Shown one piece after another: positions 26,169 through 34,919 of a stretch of 64,000 nucleotides of DNA. The position numbers were made by a program, and so were the translations under genes. Under the pieces are notes generated by a model. That model was not told the origin of the DNA. It was given only the letters and a program-made list of their open reading frames with translations, and made no database searches. Every line of letters starts with the position of its first letter. The first letter of the stretch is position 1. The stretch is from positions 368,253-432,252 of the forward strand of contig NZ_JAEFCA010000003.1 in the NCBI RefSeq assembly GCF_016405855.1, given 5' to 3'. The stretch is from Flavobacterium sp. IB48 (GTDB lineage Bacteria; Bacteroidota; Bacteroidia; Flavobacteriales; Flavobacteriaceae).

Positions 26169-27383
26169 ATGAGATTACACAGAAATTTAGTTTATACTAC
26201 CATTGACTCTTTAAATGCAATTTTCAACGAAGGAGAATATGCAGATAAAGTGGTAGCAAGAGCATTAAAAAAAGACAAACGTTGGGGAAGTTCTGACAGG
26301 AAGTTTGTTGCTGAAACCATATACGAAATTGTTCGCTGGAAACGATTATATGCTGAAATTGCAGAAGTAAAAGAACCTTATGACAGAGACAATCTATGGA
26401 GAATGTTTGCTGTTTGGGCTGTTTTACGCGGTTATCCAATTCCAGATTGGAGACAATTGGAAGGAACACCTGAAAGAAAGATAAAAGGCCGTTTTGACGA
26501 ATTATCTAAGACTAGAGCTATCAAAGAATCTATTCCTGATTGGATGGATGAATTGGGCGTGAAAGAACTTGGAGAAAAAGTTTGGGCAAAAGAAATTGCC
26601 GCACAAAATCAACCTGCAAAAGTTATCTTGAGAACCAATACTTTAAAAGGTACTAAAGAGAGTCTTAGAAATACTTTAATGGACTTAAATATTGAAACAG
26701 AATATTTAAAAGACCAACCAGAAGCTCTTGTTTTAAAAGAAAGAGCAAATGTATTCTTGACAGATGCTTTCAAACAAGGTTTATTCGAAGTTCAAGATGC
26801 CAACTCACAATTGGTTGCAGGTTTTCTAGATGTAAAACCAGGAATGCGAGTTGTAGATACTTGTGCAGGAGCAGGTGGAAAAACATTGCATATGGCTTCT
26901 TTAATGGAAAATAAAGGGCAATTGATTGCAATGGACTTGTACGAAAGCAAATTGAAGCAATTGAAATTAAGAGCGAAAAGAAATGGTGCTTTTAACATTG
27001 AATACAGAATCATCGATAGCACAAAAGTGATCAAAAAATTACACGAAAAAGCTGATCGTGTTTTGATCGATGCGCCTTGTAGCGGATTAGGTGTTTTGAA
27101 AAGAAACCCAGATTCTAAATGGAAATTACAACCTGAGTTTATTGATAACATCCGTAAAGTTCAGAGTGAAGTTTTAGAAAACTATTCTAAAATTGTAAAA
27201 CCAGGCGGAAAATTAGTTTATGCAACTTGTTCAGTTCTTCCTTCAGAAAACCAAGAGCAAGTAGAGAAGTTCTTGAAAACAGAAATCGGACAGCAATTTA
27301 CTTTTATTGAAGATCGTAAAATGTTAGCTTCTGAATCTGGTTTTGATGGATTCTATATGGCTTTACTGGAACGCAAAAAATAA
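26169..27383 (+). CDS. rsmB: rRNA cytosine-C5 methyltransferase, RsmB/NOP family
   Basis: A 404-residue protein: an N-terminal NusB-like helical part (about 1-110), then a SAM-dependent m5C methyltransferase domain. Motif I is VVDTCAGAGGKTLHMA (228-243). Motif IV holds Cys304 (DAPCSGLG) and motif VI holds the nucleophile Cys354 (YATCS). This two-cysteine arrangement is diagnostic of RNA m5C enzymes. The likely target is 16S rRNA near C967; the exact base is inferred from family. Monocistronic. Confidence 0.88.
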   Translation: MRLHRNLVYTTIDSLNAIFNEGEYADKVVARALKKDKRWGSSDRKFVAETIYEIVRWKRLYAEIAEVKEPYDRDNLWRMFAVWAVLRGYPIPDWRQLEGTPERKIKGRFDELSKTRAIKESIPDWMDELGVKELGEKVWAKEIAAQNQPAKVILRTNTLKGTKESLRNTLMDLNIETEYLKDQPEALVLKERANVFLTDAFKQGLFEVQDANSQLVAGFLDVKPGMRVVDTCAGAGGKTLHMASLMENKGQLIAMDLYESKLKQLKLRAKRNGAFNIEYRIIDSTKVIKKLHEKADRVLIDAPCSGLGVLKRNPDSKWKLQPEFIDNIRKVQSEVLENYSKIVKPGGKLVYATCSVLPSENQEQVEKFLKTEIGQQFTFIEDRKMLASESGFDGFYMALLERKK

Positions 27384-27413
27384 ATTCCAAATTATTTCGG
27401 AATATTTAAAATT

Positions 27414-27460
27414 AAAAAATCCAAATTCCAATCTTAAAACTTGGAGTTTGGATTTTTTTT
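27414..27460 (+). terminator. terminator after rsmB
   Basis: CCAAATTCCAA (27421-27431) pairs with 27441-27451 with one mismatch. It is bounded by A-run and T-run extensions of the stem. Confidence 0.8.
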
Positions 27461-27474
27461 AATTCCATATAGCT

Positions 27475-27578
27475 TTGTCATTTCGACGTAAGGAGAAATC
27501 TTCGTTAGAAATTCCACAAAGATTTGTCTATTGGAGCGGAGTTACTTGCGAAGATTTCTCCTTACGTCGAAATGACAA
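27475..27578. repeat. interspersed palindromic element, copy 2
   Basis: Perfect 30-bp arms (27475-27504 and 27549-27578) flank a 44-bp centre. It is homologous to the element at 2864-2988: the arms share TTGTCATTTCGACG and GGAGAAATCTT, and the centres share CAAAGATT and TACTTGC. Relative to copy 1 the arm change (GTAAGG against GAAGG) is matched on the opposite arm. It lies between the convergent ends of rsmB and menE. Confidence 0.85.
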
Positions 27579-27612
27579 GATTACGAAAACTTGAGATTTA
27601 AAAGATTGGAAT

Positions 27613-28656
27613 TTAATCTTGTAAAGTAGGTTTTCGCAACAACTTTCCGTTTTCGTTTTCTTTGAATTTAGAAACAAAAACTATTTCTTTTGGTTTTTCA
27701 TATTTCCCTAATACGTCAAAGAAATCAGGAGCAAATTCTTGTTTTTCTCCTTCAATAACCAAAACCAATTTTTCACCTAAAGTAGTGTCTGGAAGTCCTG
27801 TTACAAAAAACCTGTTGTTTATTTTTCCGATCAATTTCGCTTCAATCTGTTCTGGAATCAGCTTCACTCCTCCACTATTAATTACATTATCTATTCTTCC
27901 TAAAAATTTAAATTGTTGTTCATTCAATAATTCAACCAAATCGTTTGTAACAATTGGTTCATCTGAAATTGTTGCCACATGAATAACCAAACATTGACGA
28001 TCGTCTTGAGATATTTTTACGTTTGGAAGAATCGAAAAAACTGAATCGCCTAAACGTTTTGCCGCGATATGCGTAATCGTTTCTGTCATTCCATACGTTT
28101 CGTAGATTTCTGTTTTAAGGGGTAATAATTTTTCTTCGAGAGCCGAATCTAATTTTGCTCCACCAATAATCAACTTTCGCACTTTAGAAAGTCCTTCAAT
28201 AGAATTCTGAACTTGGAGTGGCACCATCGCAACAAAATCGTAAGTAGTACTATTTAAAGCCAACGGATGGAGACTCGGTGAAACAACATCCAATTCTAAT
28301 CCCAAAATTAAACTTCTCACTAGCATCATCTTTCCAGCAATAAATTGAGTTGGAAGACACAATAACGCTTTATCTCCTGGCTTTAAATCAAAAAAATCGC
28401 CAGTTGCCAATGCCGATTGTATCATTGCTTGTTTCTGTAATCTGACTAATTTCGGAAGTCCTGTTGTTCCAGAAGTAGTCATTTCGATGTAATCTTTTTT
28501 ATCAAACCAATCCAAAAAGAACTCTCCAATAGATTGTTCGTAAGCATCTCCTTCTTTGATAAAACTATAAGCAACACGACACAAATCTTTTGCATTTAAA
28601 TGATACCCATTTAGTTTGAAATAATTGTGAACGTTATTTTGAGTTAAATTTTGCAT
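27613..28656 (-). CDS. menE: AMP-binding acyl-CoA synthetase, o-succinylbenzoate-CoA ligase-like
   Basis: A 347-residue, short member of the ANL superfamily. The phosphate loop is TTSGTTGLPKLVR. The adenylation core motif YETYGMTETITHIA and the hinge FLGRIDNVINSGGVKL are present, and a compact C-terminal domain ends with the catalytic Lys region (ENGKLLRKP). Short length and these motifs match MenE, which activates o-succinylbenzoate in menaquinone synthesis. Menaquinone is the usual quinone of flavobacteria. It overlaps operonically (4 bp gap) with the CPBP protease gene upstream. Other men genes are not in the window. Confidence 0.8.
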   Translation of the reverse strand: MQNLTQNNVHNYFKLNGYHLNAKDLCRVAYSFIKEGDAYEQSIGEFFLDWFDKKDYIEMTTSGTTGLPKLVRLQKQAMIQSALATGDFFDLKPGDKALLCLPTQFIAGKMMLVRSLILGLELDVVSPSLHPLALNSTTYDFVAMVPLQVQNSIEGLSKVRKLIIGGAKLDSALEEKLLPLKTEIYETYGMTETITHIAAKRLGDSVFSILPNVKISQDDRQCLVIHVATISDEPIVTNDLVELLNEQQFKFLGRIDNVINSGGVKLIPEQIEAKLIGKINNRFFVTGLPDTTLGEKLVLVIEGEKQEFAPDFFDVLGKYEKPKEIVFVSKFKENENGKLLRKPTLQD

Positions 28657-28660
28657 ATTC

Positions 28661-29593
28661 TTAAGCTTTTAATTCGACATTATTAATGTTTCCTGTCAAT
28701 CTTTCTTTCCAATTTGTCCATCCGTATTTTTTACTAAAAATAAAAAGTAAAATAGGATAAATAACTACAACAGGAAGAATTACATCTATTCCCGCTGAAG
28801 GTTCTGAAAGATCTTTAAATATAGAATTGGTTTGAAAAACAGTCCAATCTGAGGTAACCAATAATGCACCTACAAGATTATTTGCGGCATGAAAACCGAG
28901 TGCCAATTCCATTCCTTCATCCATTAATGTTATAATACCCAGAAACAATCCAGTTCCTATATAATAAATCATGATAATATTTCCCATTTTGCCAACTTCT
29001 GGATTTGTCCAGTGCATTGAACCAAATATAACAGAAGTCATTAAGAGCGGAAACCATCTGTTCTGAGCCAAATTGGCAAATCCCTGCATTAAGTATCCTC
29101 TAAAAACATATTCTTCCGTACTCGTTTGAATCGGAATTAAAATAAATCCTAAAATGACTAATATTAAAAAAGGCACTAACTTAAATTGCAATACAAATTG
29201 CTCTGGAGACCTTAAATAGACAAACAAAAAACTAAGCAATGAAAAAAATGCCCATAAAAAGAAAGAAAACCAGATTCGTTTCCAATCTACTTTAGATCTT
29301 GAAGTGGTAATCGACAATAAGGTTTGATGATGAATAAATTTTACAACAAAATAAATCCCTGCAAAAGCAAAAACAAAAGAAATCATAACCAAAAAAAGCG
29401 TGGTATTTGAATCGAACATGGTCATAATGCCCTCGTTGGTAGTCGGAAAAGCAATATGCTCTGTAAACGTTTTATAAAATACAGCTGCCGAAATTGGAAT
29501 TTGCCCAACAAAAGATGCCGAAATAATAAATACAGATCCTAAAAGATATTTCCAAAATTTATTTTCAGGTTTAATCCCTTGCTCTAAAAACAT
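28661..29593 (-). CDS. CPBP-family intramembrane glutamic endopeptidase
   Basis: A 310-residue membrane protein with about eight hydrophobic segments. All three CPBP/Abi motifs are intact: Glu160-Glu161-xxx-Arg165 (EEYVFR), Phe190-xxx-His194 (FGSMH) and His235-xxx-Asn239 (HAANN). The family includes Rce1 CAAX proteases and bacteriocin-immunity proteins. The substrate here is unknown. It is the first gene of a two-gene operon with menE. Confidence 0.9.
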   Translation of the reverse strand: MFLEQGIKPENKFWKYLLGSVFIISASFVGQIPISAAVFYKTFTEHIAFPTTNEGIMTMFDSNTTLFLVMISFVFAFAGIYFVVKFIHHQTLLSITTSRSKVDWKRIWFSFFLWAFFSLLSFLFVYLRSPEQFVLQFKLVPFLILVILGFILIPIQTSTEEYVFRGYLMQGFANLAQNRWFPLLMTSVIFGSMHWTNPEVGKMGNIIMIYYIGTGLFLGIITLMDEGMELALGFHAANNLVGALLVTSDWTVFQTNSIFKDLSEPSAGIDVILPVVVIYPILLFIFSKKYGWTNWKERLTGNINNVELKA

Positions 29594-29709
29594 AAATTTA
29601 AAATTTTAAAAAATGAGAATTCAAATTCGATAAGTTAATCTTACTTTTGATATTGCAAAAATATCTCTTTTTTATTTTAAGAATATTTGAAACATCTAAA
29701 TATAACAAA

Positions 29710-30054
29710 ATGATACAAATTTACCATAATCCGAGATGCGGAAAATCAAGAAACTGCCTTGCTTTTATTGAAAAATCGAATCAAGATTTTGAAATCATAC
29801 CTTACTTAAGTGAAACTCCAACTTTTGAACAGCTTAAAACATTATTGGGACAACTAAACCTTGAACCAATTCAGCTTATTAGAACCAAAGAAAAAATCTG
29901 GATCGAGAATTTTAAAGGCAAAACTTTGAGCAATGATGAGATTATAAATGCAATGGTAGAAAATCCTATTTTAATTGAACGTCCGATTGTCGTAAAAGAC
30001 GGAAAAGCCATAATTGGCCGTGATCCTGATTTAGTTGCTTCTTTTTTAGATTGA
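29710..30054 (+). CDS. arsC: ArsC/Spx-family glutaredoxin-like arsenate reductase
   Basis: A 114-residue thioredoxin-fold protein. The start at 29710 (MIQIYHNPRCGKS) is chosen over an upstream in-frame start because it opens directly at the first beta strand. The single active-site cysteine is Cys10 in NPRCGKSR; an arginine follows in the ERPIVV motif, where ArsC has its anion-binding arginine. ArsC reduces arsenate to arsenite with glutaredoxin. The related YffB family has other roles, so the substrate is probable rather than certain. No other ars genes are adjacent. Confidence 0.75.
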   Translation: MIQIYHNPRCGKSRNCLAFIEKSNQDFEIIPYLSETPTFEQLKTLLGQLNLEPIQLIRTKEKIWIENFKGKTLSNDEIINAMVENPILIERPIVVKDGKAIIGRDPDLVASFLD

Positions 30055-30108
30055 TTCTAAAATATCTTATTAACATTTTTTTGTGATTTCTCTCTTTAAA
30101 CCAAAAAC

Positions 30109-30116
30109 TACATTTG
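30109..30116 (+). promoter_or_regulatory. putative -7 element of the outer-membrane receptor gene
   Basis: TACATTTG matches TAnnTTTG, with a TTG at 30081-30083 further upstream at a rather long spacing. Confidence 0.45.
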
Positions 30117-30146
30117 CCGTCTAAAGGATTAAAGAAAAACCAGAAA

Positions 30147-32645
30147 ATGAAAAAAATCAAATTTGCAGTATTACTTGTATTCTTATTTACAAGTTTTTAC
30201 AATTACTCTCAGCAAGGAAGCCCTGGAGGCAAAAACAAAGTTAAAGTCACCGGAAAAGTTTTCGAGAAAGTAAGCAAACAACCGTTAGAATACGCTACCG
30301 TTTCGATTACTGCACCTAATGACACAAAAGTAATTGCAGGAGGTATTACCAATCCAAAAGGAGAATTTGAGGTTGCTGTTGCGCCTGGAACTTACGATAT
30401 TAAAGTTGAGTTTATTTCGTTTAAAGCAACTGAAATTAAAGGAAGAAGCATTAAAGACGACACTAATTTAGGCGTAGTAAATTTGTCGGAAGACGCTGCA
30501 CAACTAAATGAAGTTGTTGTTCGTGCCGAAAAATCAACTGTTGAGATTAAACTAGACAAAAAAGTTTACAACGTTGGTCAAGATATGATTGTAAAAGGCG
30601 GAAGTGTAAGCGATGTTTTAGACAACGTTCCATCTGTCTCTGTTGATACTGAAGGAAATGTAAGTTTAAGAGGAAGCGACAATATTCGTATTTTAATTGA
30701 TGGAAGACCTTCGCAAGCTATAAATATGGCAGAAGCATTAAGACAGCTTCCTGCAGATGCAATTGACAAAGTTGAAGTAATCACTAATCCATCAGCACGT
30801 TATGATGCCGAAGGTGGTTCTGGAATCATCAATATCATTCTAAAAAAAGGTAAAAATCAAGGTTTCAACGGAACCTTTATTGCTTCAACAGGTCTACCAG
30901 AAACTTATGGTTTAAGTGCCAATTTGAACTATAAAACTAAAAAATTAAACTATTTTACAACTGCTGGATACAACTACAGAACTACAGAAGGAGCTGGTAA
31001 AACAAATTCTGAATATTTTAATCCAGACGAAACAATAAAAAATTACTTAGATGAAGACCGTGACACAAAACGTGTTAGAAAAGGTTTTAACGGAAGAGCT
31101 GGTGTTGAATGGACGATAACTCCATCTACATTTTGGACAAACGCTATCAACTATCAAAAAAATTCAGGAGACGATAGAGATTTAATTAATTACTACAACT
31201 ACGATGCTGCACATAATTATACAGGAACATCTTATCGTTTAAACAATGCAGATACTGGAAGCGAAAACTTTGAGTATACTTCTAATTTAATTAAAAACTT
31301 TAACGACAAAGGACACAAACTTACTGCAGATCTTTCTATTTCAAGAAACACAGACGACAGCTTTAGTGAAATTACTGCTTCACCAAATTTCAATAATACA
31401 TTAAATGATCAAATCCAAAAACAAGTTTTGTTTCAAGCTGATTATGTATTGCCTTTAGGAAAAGCTGGACAATTTGAAGCGGGTTATAAAGGAAGTTTTG
31501 GCGATTTGAATAACGAATATTATGTAACAGATAATGATGGAGCAAAAAATCCAAATTTATCAAATACATTAGAGTATAAAGAAAACATTAATGCTCTTTA
31601 TACACAATATGGTTTTAAAGTAAATAAATTCTCTTATTTATTTGGTTTAAGATGGGAAGACACAGATATTCATGTGAATTTATTAGACAATAGCGTTTTC
31701 AATACTAAAAAATACAACAACTTATTCCCAAGTGCTTTTATTAGTTATGAAATCTCAGATCAAAGCAACTTCACTGCAAGTTACAGCAAACGTTTGACTA
31801 GACCTAGAGGACGTTTCATGAATCCTGCTGTGAACTACTCAAGCAACATCAATATCTTTCAAGGAAATCCAGACCTAGACCCTTCTTTAACAGATAAATA
31901 TGATATTGGTTATATCAAGAAATGGAATAAAGTAACATTCAATACATCTGCCTATTTTGAAGATACAAAAGACGTTTTCAGTTTTGTGAGATCTCCTACT
32001 GGTGATGTTGTAACTCCTGATGGTGATGTAGTAACTCCAGCACCAGGTCAAACGGTTGAAGGTACGCCTGTTATTAAAAGTATGCCTATTAACTTAGGAC
32101 AAGAGCAAAAATTTGGTTTCGAATTTACATTAAATTACACACCATTCAAATGGTGGAGATTAAACAGTAACTTCAACTTTTTTAACGTAAAAACAACTGG
32201 AGAACACAGCTATACAGATACGCAAGGAAATGAGATTGTTCAAAATTTAGATAATCAGGCTAATTCTTGGTTTGCAAGATTAAACTCTAAAGTAACGCTT
32301 CCTTACAAAATTGACTGGCAGTTAACTGCAATGTACAACGGAGAACAAAAAACAGCTCAAGGTAAAAACTTAGGCCAATTTGGAATGAATACTGCTTTCA
32401 GTAAAGATGTAATGAAAGATAAAGGAACGATTGCTTTCAATATTAGCGACGTTTTCAATTCAAGAAAAATGAGATCTTATACTTATTTAGATGATGTAAC
32501 TTCATATAGTGAATTCCAGTTCCGTAAACGTCAATTTAATTTATCGTTTACTTACCGTTTCAATAAACCGAAAAGCGAAAGAGATAAAAACGCACAGCCT
32601 AAAAATGATGGCGGCGGAGAAGGTGGCGGAGATTTCCCTGGGTAA
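30147..32645 (+). CDS. TonB-dependent receptor-like outer-membrane protein (OMP_b-brl family)
   Basis: An 832-residue protein. The start at 30147 (MKKIKFAVLLVFLF) gives a signal peptide ending near SQQ. A carboxypeptidase-regulatory-like domain (VKVTGKVFEKVSKQPLEYA) is followed by a plug domain (LDNVPSVSVDTEGNVSLRGS, NIRILIDGRPS) and a 22-strand-type barrel to the end. The C-terminus is an unusual Gly/Asp tail (GGGEGGGDFPG) after the last strand. The lack of a SusD partner separates it from the SusC class. The substrate is unknown. A very strong hairpin terminator follows. Confidence 0.88.
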   Translation: MKKIKFAVLLVFLFTSFYNYSQQGSPGGKNKVKVTGKVFEKVSKQPLEYATVSITAPNDTKVIAGGITNPKGEFEVAVAPGTYDIKVEFISFKATEIKGRSIKDDTNLGVVNLSEDAAQLNEVVVRAEKSTVEIKLDKKVYNVGQDMIVKGGSVSDVLDNVPSVSVDTEGNVSLRGSDNIRILIDGRPSQAINMAEALRQLPADAIDKVEVITNPSARYDAEGGSGIINIILKKGKNQGFNGTFIASTGLPETYGLSANLNYKTKKLNYFTTAGYNYRTTEGAGKTNSEYFNPDETIKNYLDEDRDTKRVRKGFNGRAGVEWTITPSTFWTNAINYQKNSGDDRDLINYYNYDAAHNYTGTSYRLNNADTGSENFEYTSNLIKNFNDKGHKLTADLSISRNTDDSFSEITASPNFNNTLNDQIQKQVLFQADYVLPLGKAGQFEAGYKGSFGDLNNEYYVTDNDGAKNPNLSNTLEYKENINALYTQYGFKVNKFSYLFGLRWEDTDIHVNLLDNSVFNTKKYNNLFPSAFISYEISDQSNFTASYSKRLTRPRGRFMNPAVNYSSNINIFQGNPDLDPSLTDKYDIGYIKKWNKVTFNTSAYFEDTKDVFSFVRSPTGDVVTPDGDVVTPAPGQTVEGTPVIKSMPINLGQEQKFGFEFTLNYTPFKWWRLNSNFNFFNVKTTGEHSYTDTQGNEIVQNLDNQANSWFARLNSKVTLPYKIDWQLTAMYNGEQKTAQGKNLGQFGMNTAFSKDVMKDKGTIAFNISDVFNSRKMRSYTYLDDVTSYSEFQFRKRQFNLSFTYRFNKPKSERDKNAQPKNDGGGEGGGDFPG

Positions 32646-32666
32646 TCTCTGTTAAATTTCAATACT

Positions 32667-32709
32667 AAAAATCCTAATTCCAAGTTTTAAAATTGGAATT
32701 AGGATTTTT
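32667..32709 (+). terminator. terminator after the receptor gene
   Basis: A 17-bp perfect stem (32667-32683 with 32693-32709) around a 9-nt loop, ending in a T-run. Confidence 0.92.
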
Positions 32710-32772
32710 GGTTTTTACCATATTCCAATTTGGAGCTACGCTATTCAATATTTCCTTACTTTCAAGCATAAA

Positions 32773-32803
32773 AAAAAAGGACTCGTAAAACGGGTCCTTT
32801 TTT
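32773..32803. terminator. terminator of the 57-residue membrane protein gene
   Basis: AAAAAAGGACTCG (32773-32785) pairs with 32791-32803 with one G-T pair. It lies just past the stop of the minus-strand gene starting at 32995. Confidence 0.8.
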
Positions 32804-32821
32804 TATGACATCAATCTAAAA

Positions 32822-32995
32822 TTAAATAGATTGTTCTTCTTGTCTTTTTCTGGCTCTTTTTTCTTTGATCATTTCCCAGCTAGCTCCCGTAACCCAATAA
32901 GATACGAAACCAACCAAGAAAAACATTAACCAAAACCCTATAGTTAGTATGGTTAAGAAAAGTAAAAAGCCTAAGTACTGTGAAAATTCAAACAT
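32822..32995 (-). CDS. 57-residue single-pass membrane protein
   Basis: Short frame of 57 residues beginning MFEFSQYLGFLLFL. One long hydrophobic region (GFLLFLTILTIGFWLMFFL, then VGFVSYWVTG) is followed by a strongly charged tail KEKRARKRQEEQ. The frame is bounded by an ATG and a TAA, and a perfect terminator lies 19 bp past the stop, so it is likely a real gene. The basic tail predicts a cytoplasmic C-terminus. No family is recognised. Confidence 0.65.
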   Translation of the reverse strand: MFEFSQYLGFLLFLTILTIGFWLMFFLVGFVSYWVTGASWEMIKEKRARKRQEEQSI

Positions 32996-33179
32996 GTTTT
33001 CCGGAATTTTTGAATGTTACGACAAATGTAGGGTATATATTTTTTCTCAGCAATAAAATCTAAATCAATTTTCGTTAAATAACATTTATCCGTATATTTA
33101 TACTCATTTTAAATAAGCTTTTTTAGAACTTGAAATCCTTTAAAATAAAGAGCTCAGGCAAATTACAATAATTTTCAGG

Positions 33180-33276
33180 AGCTATTTCCTGCTGTCCGCT
33201 ATATTCCCTATAAACAAAAACTACGGCTAAAAAGCCTTGTTTTTCTAAATCGGGAGATGCCGCTACCATCAGGGCT
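33180..33276 (-). ncRNA. putative structured non-coding RNA (rod-shaped fold)
   Basis: Read on the minus strand, the 5' AGCCCTG (33276-33270) pairs with CAGG (33191-33188) and GCT (33182-33180) across an AAATA bulge. Inside, TCCC pairs with GGGA (33255-33252 with 33208-33205), AAAAAC with GTTTTT (33244-33239 with 33221-33216), and GGCT with AGCC around a TTTT loop (33236-33225). The unpaired flanks AGCGGCATC and TATAGCGGACAGC recur in my memory of many flavobacterial intergenic regions. The strand is uncertain because the fold is nearly self-complementary. Two overlapping short open frames here are judged spurious. Confidence 0.6.
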
Positions 33277-33357
33277 AAAAGACTCATTTTCAAAAGAAGT
33301 TTTCGTTTTAAAACAAAACATTTCACATTTTACGAATAACATTTTACATACAACATA

Positions 33358-34743
33358 ATGAAATATAGAATAGAAAAAGACACCATGGGCGAAGTTAAAG
33401 TCCCAGCCGATAAATATTGGGGTGCACAAACAGAACGTTCCAGAAACAATTTCAAAATCGGACCAGCAGCATCAATGCCAAAAGAAATCATTGAAGGTTT
33501 TGCCTATCTAAAAAAGGCAGCAGCTTATGCCAATTATGATTTAGGAGTTCTGCCAATCGAAAAGAGAGATGCAATTGCCGCAGTTTGCGATGAAATTCTA
33601 GAAGGTAAACTAAATGATCAATTTCCACTTGTAATCTGGCAAACGGGTTCTGGAACACAAAGTAACATGAATGTGAATGAAGTAATCGCCAACCGCGCTC
33701 AAGTTCTTAAAGGTTTTGAAATAGGCGAAGGCGAACAATTCATTAAAGCCAATGATGACGTAAACAAATCACAATCATCAAATGACACTTTTCCAACAGG
33801 AATGCATATCGCGGCTTATAAAATGGTTGTAGAAACTACAATTCCAGGTGTAGAAAAACTTCACGCTACTTTAGCAAAAAAAGCCATAGAATATAAAGAC
33901 GTTGTCAAAATCGGACGCACGCACTTAATGGATGCAACGCCTTTAACTCTTGGACAAGAAATTTCAGGTTATGCGGCTCAACTAGCATTCGGATTAAAGG
34001 CTTTAAAAAACACTTTAGCCCACTTATCTGAAATTGCTTTAGGAGGAACAGCAGTTGGAACCGGACTAAATACTCCAAAAGGTTATGATATAAAAGTAGC
34101 CGAATATATTGCCAAATTTACCAATCATCCTTTTATAACGGCAGAAAACAAATTTGAAGCTCTTGCAGCACACGATGCGATTGTAGAAACACACGGAGCT
34201 TTAAAACAATTAGCCGTTTCCTTAAATAAAATTGCTAATGACGTAAGAATGTTAGCTTCTGGTCCGCGTTCTGGAATTGGAGAAATCCACATTCCTGAAA
34301 ACGAGCCTGGTTCTTCTATCATGCCAGGAAAAGTGAATCCGACGCAATGCGAAGCTTTAACAATGGTTTGTGCACAAGTTATCGGAAACGATATGGCAAT
34401 TGCAGTTGGAGGAATGCAAGGTCATTATGAATTGAATGTTTTTAAACCTGTTATGGCGGCCAACTTTTTACAATCGGCACAATTATTAGGAGATGCTTGT
34501 ATTTCTTTTGATGAACATTGCGCACAAGGAATCGAACCAAATCACAAAAGAATCAAAGAATTGGTAGATAATTCATTAATGCTAGTTACAGCCTTAAATA
34601 CTAAAATTGGATATTACAAAGCAGCAGAAATTGCCCAAACTGCACACAAAAACGGAACAACATTAAAAGAAGAAGCTGTTCGTCTTGGTTATGTAACTCC
34701 AGAAGATTTTGATGCTTGGGTAAAACCTGAGGATATGGTTTAA
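33358..34743 (+). CDS. fumC: fumarate hydratase, class II
   Basis: A 461-residue fumarase of the aspartase/fumarase superfamily, full length. Motifs: [42 protein letters not shown] and the mobile signature loop [16 protein letters not shown] with the catalytic serine. It hydrates fumarate to malate in the TCA cycle. The sequence fits fumarase better than aspartase or argininosuccinate lyase at the [10 protein letters not shown] and GTAVGTG motifs. Monocistronic, with a terminator at its 3' side after a repeat-filled gap. Confidence 0.95.
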   Translation: MKYRIEKDTMGEVKVPADKYWGAQTERSRNNFKIGPAASMPKEIIEGFAYLKKAAAYANYDLGVLPIEKRDAIAAVCDEILEGKLNDQFPLVIWQTGSGTQSNMNVNEVIANRAQVLKGFEIGEGEQFIKANDDVNKSQSSNDTFPTGMHIAAYKMVVETTIPGVEKLHATLAKKAIEYKDVVKIGRTHLMDATPLTLGQEISGYAAQLAFGLKALKNTLAHLSEIALGGTAVGTGLNTPKGYDIKVAEYIAKFTNHPFITAENKFEALAAHDAIVETHGALKQLAVSLNKIANDVRMLASGPRSGIGEIHIPENEPGSSIMPGKVNPTQCEALTMVCAQVIGNDMAIAVGGMQGHYELNVFKPVMAANFLQSAQLLGDACISFDEHCAQGIEPNHKRIKELVDNSLMLVTALNTKIGYYKAAEIAQTAHKNGTTLKEEAVRLGYVTPEDFDAWVKPEDMV

Positions 34744-34872
34744 TTTAATTGTGAATTATTAATGGGGAATTGTTAATTATCCTCATTCAGAAAAAATGAT
34801 ACGTTGTCAGACTGAGTGAGGTCTTCTTATGCCTGAAGCCCTTCGACTTCGCTCAAGGTAACAAATAAAAAG
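34744..34872. repeat. nested repeat region downstream of fumC
   Basis: The heptamer-like AATTGTGAATT series (34747-34780) is the left arm of an inverted pair; its partner (CAATTTATAATTCACAATTT, continuing to about 34935) lies past the terminator. Between them sits a degraded palindrome at 34811-34862 with CTGAGTGAGGTC facing GACTTCGCTCAAGG. No open frame is present. Confidence 0.65.
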
Positions 34873-34900
34873 AAAGCCTGAAATATTAATTTCAGGCTTT
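34873..34900. terminator. bidirectional terminator between fumC and dehydrogenase gene
   Basis: AAAGCCTGAAAT (34873-34884) pairs with 34889-34900, a 12-bp perfect stem with a 4-nt loop. Confidence 0.85.
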
Positions 34901-34919
34901 TCAATTTATAATTCACAAT

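Noticed and set aside
26792..27151. 119-codon minus-strand frame inside rsmB
   Set aside because: Covers the catalytic core of rsmB on the other strand; no signal or domain; shadow of a real gene.
27475..27578. Insertion sequence end or transposon
   Set aside because: No transposase frame and no target duplication were seen; only 104 bp long, so called a palindromic repeat.
33123..33429. Two overlapping minus-strand frames of 67 and 73 codons upstream of fumC
   Set aside because: Frames are explained better by the structured RNA element; they overlap each other and the second runs into fumC.
34811..34862. Third copy of the palindromic element
   Set aside because: The pairing is imperfect and the sequence differs from the arms of the two elements; it is a different, decayed palindrome.
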